Shown one piece after another: positions 1-7,391 of a DNA stretch of 13,223 nt. The position numbers were made by a program, and so were the translations under genes. A model generated the notes under the pieces. It saw only the letters and a program-made list of their open reading frames with translations, was not told the DNA's origin and ran no database searches. The stretch comes from Myxococcales bacterium. GTDB taxonomy: Bacteria; Myxococcota_A; UBA9160; JALSIO01. Each line of letters opens with the position of its first letter. The stretch's first letter is position 1. The stretch spans positions 1 through 13,223 of the forward strand of contig JALSIO010000611.1 of the NCBI GenBank assembly GCA_026989995.1, in the 5' to 3' direction.

Positions 1-1323
1 CCAGAGCAGCGCGCGGGTTCCCGCCGGGACCGAGAATGCGCTTCGGCCGACCAGCAGCTCGGCTTCGCCTCCCGGCGCGGTCGGGACCACGCCGTGCTCG
101 CGGACGACCGGGAAGGTGAGTCGAAGCAGCATGCGCTCGGCGCGGGCGCGGATGCCGCCCGTGCCGCGAAACCGCCGAAGCGCCTGTTCCAGGTGAAAGG
201 TGGCCCGCTGGCGGTCGCCCTGCCCGGCGTGGAGCTCGGCGAGCCGGAAATGGGGGAGGGCACGGGTCGGGTCGAGGGACACCGCCCGCTCGAGCAGCCG
301 GATGGCCTCCGCGCGGCGGCCGGCCGCCGCGCGCAACTCGGCCAGGCGGAAGGGGAGCCGTGGATCGCCCGGAAGCTCGGCGAGGGCGGCCTCGAGGCGC
401 GCCGCGGCCTCTTCGGTGCGGCCGGCCCGGGCGAGGGCCTCGGCCTCCCGGAGGGCGGCATCGCCCCGCTCGCGGTCGAAGGCGGGGGCCACCGGCCACT
501 CCGAACGGCCGAGGGCGACGAGGGCGGCGAGCCGGTCCCGGGCGCGCACGAAGCCGGCGTCGAAGTCCAACGGTCGCTCCGCAGCGGGTGGGACACGCCG
601 GGCCAGCTCCTCCACCCGGGCGATGCGGGACTCGACCTCCGGATGCGAGTACAGGTACGGGGGCAGCGTCTCGCCGCCGCGATCCCGCTCGATCACGATG
701 CGCTGGAAGAAGCGGCGCAGACCGGCGGGATCGAAGCCCGTTCGCCGCATCAGGATCACCGCCATCTCGTCCGCCTCCGCCTCGAACTCCCGGCTGAAGC
801 GGAGCTGGAGCGCCACATTGATCCCCTGGCTGACCACCATGGGGCCTGCATCGCCCACGGCCGCGGAGGCGGCGATCCCCGCCAGGGTCGAGAGGATCCG
901 CGCGAAGGAGGTCTTCTCCTGCAGGCGGGCCACGTGGCGCCCCTTGACGTGTCCGATCTCGTGGGCCAGCACCCCGGCGAGCTCGTCGACGCCTCCCGCC
1001 GCCAGCACGGTTCCGCTGTGCAGGTAGATGTATCCGCCCGGGATGGCGAAGGCGTTCAGGCTGGGATCCCGGATCACGCGGAAGTGGTAGACCGGTTCCG
1101 GCTCGCCGAGGCGCTCGACGAGCGCCCCGCCGAGCTCGTGCACGAAGCCGAGCACCACGGGGTCGTCGACCACCGGCAGCACGCCGAGCAGCTCGCGGTC
1201 GAACTCGAAGCCCTGCTCGAGCTCCTCCTCCGGCGTCATGGAGCCGTCGAGAAGGCCCGGCGCGGCCGGGCCGGCTGCCAGGGCCACCAGCAGGGCCCCG
1301 GCGAGCGCTCGGCGGCGCCTCAC
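1..1323 (-). CDS. M48 family metallopeptidase with TPR-like C-terminal region (BepA-like), partial
   Basis: Probable periplasmic zinc protease; 441 codons are present and the 3' end lies beyond the left edge. A basic N-terminus (MRRRRALAGALLVALAAG) is a good Sec signal peptide, so the mature protein is exported. The zinc site is visible: HEIGH at residues 121-125 and, about 55 residues on, the EAEAD element with E181 as the expected third ligand. Residues about 290-410 form Ala/Leu/Glu-rich helical repeats typical of TPRs (for example AEAIRLLERAVSLDP). This order (signal, M48 domain, TPR) is that of BepA/YfgC, which degrades or matures outer-membrane assembly substrates such as LptD; that specific role is inference. 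The GTG start overlaps the gcvPB stop in a GTGA, implying translational coupling to a cytosolic metabolic gene, which is odd. The family call is firm; the BepA orthology is not. Confidence 0.9.
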   Translation of the reverse strand, partial: MRRRRALAGALLVALAAGPAAPGLLDGSMTPEEELEQGFEFDRELLGVLPVVDDPVVLGFVHELGGALVERLGEPEPVYHFRVIRDPSLNAFAIPGGYIYLHSGTVLAAGGVDELAGVLAHEIGHVKGRHVARLQEKTSFARILSTLAGIAASAAVGDAGPMVVSQGINVALQLRFSREFEAEADEMAVILMRRTGFDPAGLRRFFQRIVIERDRGGETLPPYLYSHPEVESRIARVEELARRVPPAAERPLDFDAGFVRARDRLAALVALGRSEWPVAPAFDRERGDAALREAEALARAGRTEEAAARLEAALAELPGDPRLPFRLAELRAAAGRRAEAIRLLERAVSLDPTRALPHFRLAELHAGQGDRQRATFHLEQALRRFRGTGGIRARAERMLLRLTFPVVREHGVVPTAPGGEAELLVGRSAFSVPAGTRALLW

Positions 1324-2846
1324 GGCCTCTTCGAGGGTCCGGCCGGCTGCCAGCGGAGCACGGGCCGTCGGGCGGCACGGGTCTCGTCCAGCCTCGCGAG
1401 CCGGGTGCGGGTGGGGGCCGCGCGGACCCGCTCGGGATCCGTGCGGGCCTCCTCGGCGACGGCCAGCATGGCCTCGGCGAAGCGGTCGAGGCCCTCCAGG
1501 CTCTCGCTCTCGGTGGGCTCGATCATGATCGCCCCCTGGACCACCAGCGGAAAGTAGATCGTGGGCGGGTGGTAGCCGTAGTCGATCAATCGTTTGGCGA
1601 CGTCGAGGGTGGTGACCCCCGTGCCCTGGAGAAGGCGGTCCGAGAGCACGCACTCGTGCATGACCCGGCCCTCGTAGGGGACGTGATAGGTCCCGCGCAA
1701 CCGCGACAGCAGGTAGTTGGCGTTGAGGACCGCCATCTCGGCGCAGCGCCGCAGGCCCTCGGCGCCGAGCGACCGGATGTAGGCCCAGGCCCGGATCATC
1801 ATTCCCACGTTCCCGTGGTGCGCGTGGAGCCGGCCGATCGAGTGGGGAAAGTCGTAGTCGAGGACGAAGCCCTCCCCCTCGTCTCCGGCGAGCTCACGGA
1901 CCACCGGAACGGGCAGATAGGGGGCGAGGATGTTCTTGACTCCCACGGGCCCGGCACCCGGTCCCCCTCCGCCGTGGGGAGTCGAGAAGGTCTTGTGCAG
2001 GTTGAAATGCATCACGTCGATGCCGAGATCCCCGGGGCGCGCGATGCCGAGCAGGGCGTTCAGGTTGGCTCCGTCGCCGTAGACGAGGCCGCCGCCGGTG
2101 TGCACGATCTCGCAGATCGGCTCGATGTGCGTTTCGAACAGGCCGAGGGTGTTGGGATTGGTGATCATCAGGGCGGCCACGTCCGGCCCCATGGCGGCGG
2201 CCACCGTCTCGGGGTGCAGCAGCCCATCGGGTCCGCTTTCGAGCGTCTGCACCCGGTAGCCGTTCAGGGCCGCGCTCGCGGGGTTGGTGCCGTGGGCGCT
2301 GTCCGGGATCAGCACCCGGTCCCGCGACTCCCCGCGGTGGCGGTGGTAGGCCCGGATCATCATGATGCCGGCGAGCTCGCCTTGGGCGCCGGCCGCCGGC
2401 TGGAGCGAGACCCGGTCGAGGCCGCTGATCTCGGCGAGGTGGCGCTCGAGCTCGGCCATGAGCTGCAGGATCCCCTGGGAGAGGGACGCGGGCGCGAGCG
2501 GATGGGCCCCGGCGAAGCCCGGCAGGGCCGCGGCCGCCTCGTTCTGCCGGGGGTTGTACTTCATGGTGCAGGAGCCGAGGGGATAGAGGCCGAGGTCCAC
2601 GGCGGCGTTCCAGGTGGAAAGCCGGGTGAAGTGGCGGACCACGTCCACCTCCGACACCTCGGGGAGGTCCGGGATCGTCTCCCGGCAGGCCTCCGCCCCG
2701 AGCAGCGCCTCCGGCTCCACCTCCGGCACGTCGAGGGGAGGCAGCGCGAAGCCGCGCCGTCCCGGTCGGGAGCGCTCGAAGAGGAGGGGCTCCTCGTAGG
2801 CGATGCCGCGGGTGGTGTTTCCCACCTTCTCCGGCCCGCGGCTCAC
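1320..2846 (-). CDS. gcvPB: Glycine dehydrogenase (aminomethyl-transferring) subunit 2, P-protein beta
   Basis: C-terminal half of the two-subunit P-protein of the glycine cleavage system. It binds PLP, decarboxylates glycine and passes the aminomethyl group to lipoyl-GcvH. The PLP lysine is K285 in the motif FNLHKTFSTPHGGGGPG. Other conserved stretches are SCTMKYNP near residue 90, LQPAAGAQGELAG, and TNPNTLGLFE. Length is 508 aa, usual for this subunit. The start is the GTG overlapping the gcvPA stop (GTGA), giving an N-terminus MSRGPEKVGNTTRG. The frame stays open far upstream, but that extension is only an out-of-frame reading of gcvPA. It acts with gcvPA as an alpha2beta2 enzyme, and the gene order T-H-PA-PB is the common one for this split type. 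Identification is secure. Confidence 0.97.
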   Translation of the reverse strand: MSRGPEKVGNTTRGIAYEEPLLFERSRPGRRGFALPPLDVPEVEPEALLGAEACRETIPDLPEVSEVDVVRHFTRLSTWNAAVDLGLYPLGSCTMKYNPRQNEAAAALPGFAGAHPLAPASLSQGILQLMAELERHLAEISGLDRVSLQPAAGAQGELAGIMMIRAYHRHRGESRDRVLIPDSAHGTNPASAALNGYRVQTLESGPDGLLHPETVAAAMGPDVAALMITNPNTLGLFETHIEPICEIVHTGGGLVYGDGANLNALLGIARPGDLGIDVMHFNLHKTFSTPHGGGGPGAGPVGVKNILAPYLPVPVVRELAGDEGEGFVLDYDFPHSIGRLHAHHGNVGMMIRAWAYIRSLGAEGLRRCAEMAVLNANYLLSRLRGTYHVPYEGRVMHECVLSDRLLQGTGVTTLDVAKRLIDYGYHPPTIYFPLVVQGAIMIEPTESESLEGLDRFAEAMLAVAEEARTDPERVRAAPTRTRLARLDETRAARRPVLRWQPAGPSKRP

Positions 2847-4186
2847 GGCCGGTTCTTCCCGAGCAGGTTCACGAGGCGGTCGATCTCCTTCCGGCTGGCC
2901 AGCTCCGTGGTGCACACCAGAAGCGCCGGTCCGAGCTCCGGCGCGTGGGGCTCGAGGTCGAGACCGGCGAGCAGGCCCCTGCTCGCCCCCTCCTCCAGGA
3001 TCTCCGCTGGCGGGCGGTCCGTGCGGACCGCGAACTCGTTGAACACCGGCCCCGGATGGACGAGCTCCACGCCCGGGGTGGCGGCGATCCGGGTCCGCGC
3101 GTAGTGCGCACGGGCGAGGTTGTCCCGGGCGAGGGTGCGAAGGCCGTGCGGGCCGAGCAGCGACAGGTAGATCGTCGCCATCAGGAGGCAGAGACCCTGG
3201 TTGGTGCAGATGTTCGAGGTGGCCCGCTCCCGGCGGATGTGCTGCTCGCGGGTGGAGAGGGTGAGCACGTAGCCGCGGCGGCCGCGGGCGTCCACCGTCT
3301 CGCCCACCAGCCGTCCCGGCAGCTGGCGGACGAAGCGGCGCCGGGCGGCGAGAAAGCCGAGGTGCGGACCGCCGAAGGAGAGGGGGATTCCGAAGCTCTG
3401 GGCCTCGCCGCACACGATGTCCGCGCCGAGCTCGCCCGGGGCTCGCAGGAGGCCCAGGGAGAGGGCCTCCGCCACCGCCACCACCAGCAGCGCCCCGTGC
3501 TCGCGGGCGGCGGCGGCCACCGGCGCGAGATCCTGGACGGGGCCGAGGAAGGCGGGTTGCTGCACCACCACGCAGGCGACCTCGCCGTCGAGGTGGGAGT
3601 CGACCGGCTCGGAGCGCCCGTCGGTGCCGACGCCGAGCTCCACCACCTCCGCATCGAGGCCCTGCAGGTAGGTGCGGACCACGTCGCGCCAGTGGGGGTG
3701 CAGGCCGCCGGCGAGCAGGACCCGGTGGCGCCGGGTCAGGCGGATCGCCATCAGCACGGCCTCCGCCGTCGCGGACGCGCCGTCGTAGAGCGAGGCGTTC
3801 GAGACCTCGAGGCCGGTGATCCCGCAGATCATGGTCTGCCACTCGAAGATCGCCTGCAGCGTCCCCTGGCTGATCTCCGGCTGATACGGCGTGTACGAGG
3901 TCAGGAACTCGGCCCGGGAGGCCAGGGCGGAAACCACCGACGGAACGAAGTGGGCGTAGGCGCCCGCCCCGAGAAAGCAGGTGTGGCTCTCGGGGGTCGC
4001 ATTGCGCGCCGCGAGCTCGCGAAGCCGGGCGAAGAGCTCCTGCTCGGAGAGGGGGCGCGGCAGGTCGAGGGGCCTCGAGAGCCGCGCATCCGCCGGGATG
4101 GAATCGAAGAGGTGCTCGATCTCCTCGACGCCGACCGCCGCCAGCATGTGGCGGACTTCCGGCTCGGTGTGGGGGATGAAGCGCAC
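2843..4186 (-). CDS. gcvPA: Glycine dehydrogenase (aminomethyl-transferring) subunit 1, P-protein alpha
   Basis: N-terminal half of the split P-protein, 447 aa, normal for the family. Its opening MRFIPHTEPEVRHMLAAVG is the typical GcvPA N-terminus. Further hallmarks are FLGAGAYAHFVPSVV, TSYTPYQPEISQGTLQAIFEW and NASLYDGASATAEA, all in the first 150 residues, and a later TREQHIRRERATSNICTNQ stretch. This subunit lacks the PLP lysine, which sits in gcvPB, but completes the active site. The start is a GTG nine nt after the gcvH stop, preceded by a GGGGG Shine-Dalgarno-like run. The stop is shared with the gcvPB start in a GTGA overlap, so the two subunits are likely made in a fixed ratio by coupled translation. 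Identification is secure. Confidence 0.97.
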   Translation of the reverse strand: MRFIPHTEPEVRHMLAAVGVEEIEHLFDSIPADARLSRPLDLPRPLSEQELFARLRELAARNATPESHTCFLGAGAYAHFVPSVVSALASRAEFLTSYTPYQPEISQGTLQAIFEWQTMICGITGLEVSNASLYDGASATAEAVLMAIRLTRRHRVLLAGGLHPHWRDVVRTYLQGLDAEVVELGVGTDGRSEPVDSHLDGEVACVVVQQPAFLGPVQDLAPVAAAAREHGALLVVAVAEALSLGLLRAPGELGADIVCGEAQSFGIPLSFGGPHLGFLAARRRFVRQLPGRLVGETVDARGRRGYVLTLSTREQHIRRERATSNICTNQGLCLLMATIYLSLLGPHGLRTLARDNLARAHYARTRIAATPGVELVHPGPVFNEFAVRTDRPPAEILEEGASRGLLAGLDLEPHAPELGPALLVCTTELASRKEIDRLVNLLGKNRP

Positions 4187-4195
4187 GAGCCCCCG

Positions 4196-4594
4196 TCAGT
4201 CCTCGCGGGACTCGACGTGCTTCGCGTAGGCGGCCGCGTCCATGAGGTCGTCGAGCTCCGCGGGATCGTCCGGGGCGATCACGACCATCCAGCCGTCGCC
4301 GTAGCAGTCCTCGTTCACGAGCTCCGGGTGGTCTTCGAGGTCCGGGTTGACCTCGATGATCTCGCCGGAAGCTGGCGCAAAGAGGTCCGCGACCGCCTTG
4401 ACCGACTCGATGGATCCGAAGCGGTCGCCCTTCTCCACGTGGGTTCCCGCCTCGGGGAGCTCGACGAAGACGATGTCGCCGAGCTTCTGCTGGGCGTAGT
4501 CGGTGATTCCCACCACCAGCCGATCCCCCTCGAGCCGCGCCCACTCGTCCTCCTCGCTGTACCGGAGACCTTCGGGAAACTCGTACTCCGCCAC
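4196..4594 (-). CDS. gcvH: Glycine cleavage system H protein (lipoyl carrier)
   Basis: Small lipoyl-domain protein of 132 aa that shuttles the aminomethyl group from the P-protein to GcvT and is reoxidised by the L-protein. The lipoylation lysine is K66 in GSIESVKAVADLFAP. The typical N-terminal part (LRYSEEDEWARLEGD, GITDYAQQKLGDIVFVELPE) and the C-terminal GDGWMVVI are intact. I chose the GTG at 4594 because homologues begin just before the YEFPEGLRYS stretch and a GGAGG lies about 10 nt upstream. The same frame is open for about 70 more codons, but those lie antisense-free inside gcvT in another frame and carry no H-protein sequence. The gap to gcvT is 5 nt and to gcvPA 9 nt. No lipoate ligase or synthase gene is nearby. 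Confidence 0.97.
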   Translation of the reverse strand: MAEYEFPEGLRYSEEDEWARLEGDRLVVGITDYAQQKLGDIVFVELPEAGTHVEKGDRFGSIESVKAVADLFAPASGEIIEVNPDLEDHPELVNEDCYGDGWMVVIAPDDPAELDDLMDAAAYAKHVESRED

Positions 4595-4599
4595 GGCGA

Positions 4600-5757
4600 T
4601 CAGTCCTCCCGAACCTTCGCGCGCCGGAGGTGGGCCGGCGGCACGAAGGGAATCTCGACCACGCGGGCCCGCAGCTCCCGATCGCGGACCCGTACCCGGA
4701 ACCCGGCTCCCGGTCTCGCCAACGGCGGCGGAACGTAGCCGAGGCCGATGGATTTTCCGAGGGTGGGCGAGGGAGCGCCGGAGGTCACCCGGCCGATCTC
4801 GCACCCCTCGGAGACGATGGCGTGCCCGGCCCGGGCGATGCCCCGGTCCTCGAGGACGAAGCCGCAGAGCCGGCGGGCCGGGCCGCGGGCCCGCTGTTCA
4901 CGGAGGGCCTTGGCACCGAGGAACTCGGGACCGTCGAACTTCACGAAGCGCTCGAGGCCCGCCTCGAGCGGTGACGTGTCCTCGTCGAGCTCGTGCCCGT
5001 AGAGGGGCAGCGCCGCCTCGAGCCGGAGGGTGTCCCGCGCGCCGAGGCCGGCGGGCAGGAGCCCGAGCGGCCGCCCCGCGTCGAGCAGCGCGCGGAACAC
5101 GGGCTCGGCGTCCTCGGCAGCGAGGTAGATTTCGAAGCCGTCCTCCCCCGTGTATCCCGTGCGCGAGAGCCGGGCACGGTGCCCGCCGAGCTCGACCGGC
5201 CGGAAGGCGAAGCGCCGCAGGTCCCGTGTGGAGACGCCGAAGGCCCGCTCGAGCACCTCCGGGGACCGCGGACCCTGCAGGGCGAGGAGCGCCGTGGTGT
5301 CGCTGCGGTCCTCGATGCGCACGGGGCCGCCCGCCGGGGACCGGCCGGTGCCGCCGGATTCCGCCGCGAGCTGCTCGCGGACCCAGGCCCGCACCCGCTC
5401 CCGGCGGGCCGCGTTCACGCACAGGAAGAACTGCCCGGGACCGGTCCGGTAGACCGTCAGGTCGTCGACGACTCCGCCCCGGTGGTTGAGGAGCATTCCG
5501 TAGCGAACCCTTCCGATCCCGAGGGTTGCAATGGGACAGCAGAGAAGCCACTCGAGCGCTGCCCGGGCTCCCGGCCCCTCGAGGTGGAGCTGGCCCATGT
5601 GCGACACGTCGAAGAGCCCCGCTGCCTCGCGGACCGCGCGGTGCTCCGCGAGGATCGACCCGTACCGCACCGGGAGAGAGAAGCCGGCGAACTCCACCAT
5701 GCGCCCGCCGAGGGCCCGGTGGAGGGCGTCGAGGGGAGTGCGCCGCGGCCGGCTCAA
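4600..5757 (-). CDS. gcvT: Aminomethyltransferase, glycine cleavage T protein
   Basis: Transfers the methylene carbon from aminomethyl-lipoyl-GcvH to tetrahydrofolate, releasing ammonia and giving 5,10-methylene-THF. The protein is 385 aa, slightly longer than the usual 360-375. Key motifs are RTPLDALHRALGGRMVEFAG at the N-terminus, LFDVSHMGQ (48-56), and NHRGGVVDDLTVYR (91-104), which carries the catalytic aspartate region (D98/D99). SRTGYTGEDGFEIY and the C-terminal GRVTSGAPSPTLGKSIGLGYV match the family closely. The start must be the TTG that overlaps the folD stop as TTGA: this places RTPL at residues 6-9, where it belongs, and no ATG or GTG fits. A GAGG about 8 nt upstream, inside folD, could serve as ribosome site. 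It sits first of the four gcv genes and is tightly coupled to folD, its metabolic partner. Confidence 0.96.
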   Translation of the reverse strand: MSRPRRTPLDALHRALGGRMVEFAGFSLPVRYGSILAEHRAVREAAGLFDVSHMGQLHLEGPGARAALEWLLCCPIATLGIGRVRYGMLLNHRGGVVDDLTVYRTGPGQFFLCVNAARRERVRAWVREQLAAESGGTGRSPAGGPVRIEDRSDTTALLALQGPRSPEVLERAFGVSTRDLRRFAFRPVELGGHRARLSRTGYTGEDGFEIYLAAEDAEPVFRALLDAGRPLGLLPAGLGARDTLRLEAALPLYGHELDEDTSPLEAGLERFVKFDGPEFLGAKALREQRARGPARRLCGFVLEDRGIARAGHAIVSEGCEIGRVTSGAPSPTLGKSIGLGYVPPPLARPGAGFRVRVRDRELRARVVEIPFVPPAHLRRAKVRED

Positions 5758-6623
5758 CCGCCGAGCCTCGCGCGCCAGGCCTCCACCGTGTTCCGGAGCA
5801 GCATGGTGATGGTCAGCGGGCCCACGCCGCCCCGGGGCGGCGTGATCAGCCCCGCCACGCCGAGGGCCGCCTCGAAGTCCACGTCGCCCACCAGCTGTCC
5901 GTCCACCACGCTCACCCCCACGTCGATCACGGCCGCGCCCGGCCGGATCCAGTCCCCCCGGACCATCCGGGCCCGGCCCACCGCCGCCACGAGCACCTCG
6001 GCCTCGCGCACCCGGTCCGCGAGGTCCCGGGTCCGCGAATGGCAGACGGTGACCGTGGCGTTGCGCTCGAGGAGCATGAGCGAGACGGGCTTGCCGACGA
6101 TGGCGCTGCGCCCGAGGACGACGGCCCGGCGCCCCTCGAGCGCAACACCGTGGCGGTCGAGGATCTCGAGGATGCCGAGCGGCGTGCAGGGTCTTGGCCC
6201 GGGCAGGCCCGCGACGAGCCGCCCCGCGTTCAGCGGGTGCAGGCCGTCCACGTCCTTGGCCGGATCGATGGCGGCGGCGACCCGCTCGGGGCGGACGGCC
6301 TTGGGCAGCGGGAGCTGCACCAGGATGCCGTCCACGCCCGCGTCCCGGTTGAGCGATTCCACCGCGGCGAGGACCTCCGCCTCGCTCGCGGTGGCCGCAA
6401 GGTCGATCTCCCGTGACTCGATGCCCACCCGCCCGCAGGCGCGGCGCTTGCCCTTGATGTAGGAGGTGCTCGCCGGGTCGTCGCCGACGAGCACCACCGC
6501 GAGGCAGGGCGGCCGAAGCCCGGCCTCCACGCCGCGCCGAACCTGCGAGGCGAGCCCACCCCGGATCTCGGCACTGATGGCCTTGCCGTCCACCACGACG
6601 GTGGTGCGACCGCGGTCCGACAT
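5754..6623 (-). CDS. folD: Bifunctional methylene-THF dehydrogenase / methenyl-THF cyclohydrolase
   Basis: Interconverts 5,10-methylene-THF and 10-formyl-THF using NADP(H), linking the glycine cleavage system to purine and formyl-Met synthesis. Length 289 aa is normal. The active-site pair is Y55 and K59 in SYIKGKRRAC; Q103 lies in DGILVQLPLP and D126 in KDVDGLHP. The nucleotide-binding segment reads VVLGRSAIVGKP, followed by HSRTRDL and GDWIRPGAAVIDVG. One oddity: the usually conserved C-terminal TPVPGGVGP is TPPRGGVGP here (residues 261-269), and this change lies inside a 22-bp palindrome. The ATG has a GGGAGGGGGG run immediately before it. The gene opens the one-carbon block after an 80-bp gap holding a hairpin and a TATACT box, so it may have its own promoter. 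Its stop overlaps the gcvT start. Confidence 0.97.
   Translation of the reverse strand: MSDRGRTTVVVDGKAISAEIRGGLASQVRRGVEAGLRPPCLAVVLVGDDPASTSYIKGKRRACGRVGIESREIDLAATASEAEVLAAVESLNRDAGVDGILVQLPLPKAVRPERVAAAIDPAKDVDGLHPLNAGRLVAGLPGPRPCTPLGILEILDRHGVALEGRRAVVLGRSAIVGKPVSLMLLERNATVTVCHSRTRDLADRVREAEVLVAAVGRARMVRGDWIRPGAAVIDVGVSVVDGQLVGDVDFEAALGVAGLITPPRGGVGPLTITMLLRNTVEAWRARLGG
5823..5844. repeat. 22-bp perfect palindrome inside folD
   Basis: The 11 bases from 5823 are exactly the reverse complement of the 11 bases ending at 5844, centred between 5833 and 5834 (the core is GCCGCCCCGGGGCGGC). It encodes the altered Thr-Pro-Pro-Arg-Gly-Gly-Val stretch of FolD. It could act as a site for a dimeric DNA-binding protein, form a cruciform or mRNA hairpin, or simply be chance in GC-rich coding DNA. 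The palindrome is directly visible; any role is unproven. Confidence 0.75.
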
Positions 6624-6642
6624 CCCCCCTCCCGAGGGGCGG

Positions 6643-6648
6643 AGTATA
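6643..6648 (-). promoter_or_regulatory. Candidate -10 box for folD-gcv operon
   Basis: On the minus strand the hexamer reads TATACT, one base from the sigma-70 consensus TATAAT and conspicuously AT-rich in this GC-rich DNA. It lies 19 nt before the folD ATG, leaving room for a short leader with the GGGAGGGGGG ribosome site. At a 17-nt spacer the -35 position reads GTCGGG, a poor match, so an activator would probably be needed if this is a promoter. Moderate to low confidence. Confidence 0.35.
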
Positions 6649-6660
6649 CCCGGCGGCGGC

Positions 6661-6688
6661 CCCGTCCCGACCCGGCACGAGGGACGGG
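6661..6688. repeat. Inverted repeat (8-bp arms) between the zinc-ribbon gene and folD
   Basis: CCCGTCCC at 6661-6668 and GGGACGGG at 6681-6688 are perfect reverse complements around a 12-nt loop. In the minus-strand transcript the hairpin lies shortly after the zinc-ribbon gene stop. There is no T-tract after it, so it is not a standard intrinsic terminator. It could attenuate read-through, protect an mRNA end, or be an operator just upstream of the TATACT box. Confidence 0.4.
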
Positions 6689-6703
6689 TGGGGGCGGCGG
6701 GGC

Positions 6704-7039
6704 TCAGGCGGCGGCGCGGGACCCCGAGCGGGCGTCGGCGCCGCCCTTCTTGGTGCTCGCGTCGGAGGAGGCGCCCTTCTTCTCCGAGGAGGCGTCCTTC
6801 GCGGAGGAGGCGTCGCCGGCAGATTCCCCACCTCCTTGGCCCTTGCTCGAGGGCTTCGAGCTCGAGTAGAGGTCGCGGTACCAGCCGCCACCCTTGAGCA
6901 CGAAGGAGGTCCGCGAGATCAGGCGCCGCACCTTGCGCGCCCGGCAGCGGGGGCAGGTGCGGACGGGCCGGTCGTTCATCGACTGTTCGCGCTCGAACTC
7001 GTGACCGCAGGCATCGCAGAGGTAGTCGTAGATCGGCAT
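6704..7039 (-). CDS. FmdB-family zinc-ribbon protein
   Basis: Short cytosolic protein, 111 aa. It opens [16 protein letters not shown], the hallmark of the FmdB / CxxC_CxxC_SSSS family, with a zinc ribbon formed by C8, C11, C29 and C32. The tail from about residue 60 to the end is low-complexity Ser/Lys/Gly/Asp/Ala with repeated DASS and ASSD units, as the family name implies. The family is called 'regulatory' after FmdB of the formamidase/acetamidase locus of Methylophilus, but its molecular function is not established. The start is the ATG at 7039, preceded by AGGAGG with a 3-nt spacer; a longer open frame upstream lies inside yggU and is spurious. It sits 25 nt after yggU and 80 nt before folD, so it is probably the last gene of the maf-side operon or a bridge to the folD block. 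Confidence 0.9.
   Translation of the reverse strand: MPIYDYLCDACGHEFEREQSMNDRPVRTCPRCRARKVRRLISRTSFVLKGGGWYRDLYSSSKPSSKGQGGGESAGDASSAKDASSEKKGASSDASTKKGGADARSGSRAAA
6765..6812. repeat. Short in-frame repeats in zinc-ribbon gene tail
   Basis: The 9-mer GAGGAGGCG occurs at 6765-6773, 6786-6794 and 6804-6812, at intervals of 21 and 18 nt, both multiples of three. On the coding strand it gives the repeated Ala-Ser-Ser units of the Ser/Lys-rich C-terminus. Such in-frame repeats can expand or contract by slippage or recombination without breaking the frame, so tail length may vary between relatives. Confidence 0.6.
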
Positions 7040-7064
7040 GATCCTCCTCTCCGGGCGGGCGGGT

Positions 7065-7391
7065 TTATCGAAGCGGCTCCCGGCATGCCAGCGCGGCCAG
7101 CCGCGCCGCGAGCTCCTCGCCGGGGCCGCGGATTCGGACCCGCTTGCGCCGGCCCTTCGACCCGGGGTCGAGCTCCACGTCCGAGGGCCGGACCCCGAGG
7201 GCATCCGCCACGGCCCGGGCGCAGGCCGCGTTGGCCCGGCCGCCCGCCGGGGGAGCCGAGACCGCCACCCGCAGGGCGCCGTCGTGAACGCCCCCCACGC
7301 CGGGTCGCCGGGCGCGCGGTGTGACGTGGACGTCCACCAGCACCCCGTCCGTCGTGGCCTTCAACCTGAGTCCCGCGGGGGGTTCCGTCAA
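7065..7391 (-). CDS. yggU: DUF167 / UPF0235 (YggU) family protein
   Basis: Small protein of 108 aa; the family has a known alpha/beta fold but no established function. Family signatures are [38 protein letters not shown], and the C-terminal [17 protein letters not shown]. The start is a TTG overlapping the divIVA stop as TTGA, with AGGAGG three nt upstream inside divIVA. Another TTG ten codons later is possible but would sit far from that site. The stop is TAA, one of the few stops here other than TGA. Linkage to yggS, proC and divIVA is a widely conserved neighbourhood, in Gram-positives near the division genes as well as in proteobacteria. Confidence 0.92.
   Translation of the reverse strand: MTEPPAGLRLKATTDGVLVDVHVTPRARRPGVGGVHDGALRVAVSAPPAGGRANAACARAVADALGVRPSDVELDPGSKGRRKRVRIRGPGEELAARLAALACREPLR

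Noticed and set aside
94..1557. Long plus-strand open frame opposite the M48 gene
   Set aside because: Antisense shadow caused by GC-rich third positions; no domain or signal, whereas the minus strand shows HEIGH and a signal peptide.
1320..4544. A single 1074-aa minus-strand open frame that looks like a fused protein ending in GcvPB
   Set aside because: Only the part from 2846 to 1320 is real GcvPB. The upstream part is an out-of-frame, Arg/Pro/Gly-rich reading of gcvH and gcvPA, which are intact in another frame. It is not a PA-PB fusion.
2945..4738. 597-aa plus-strand open frame opposite gcvPA and gcvH
   Set aside because: Shadow of two well-identified genes; composition is His/Arg/Gly-rich with no recognisable domain.
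4600..6891. A 763-aa minus-strand frame ending in GcvT
   Set aside because: The N-terminal half reads folD and the zinc-ribbon tail out of frame. The GcvT sequence starts at the TTG at 5757.
7040..7204. N-terminal extension of the zinc-ribbon protein
   Set aside because: It overlaps yggU in another frame, lacks any conserved sequence, and the ATG at 7039 has a strong ribosome site and the family's exact N-terminus MPIYDY.
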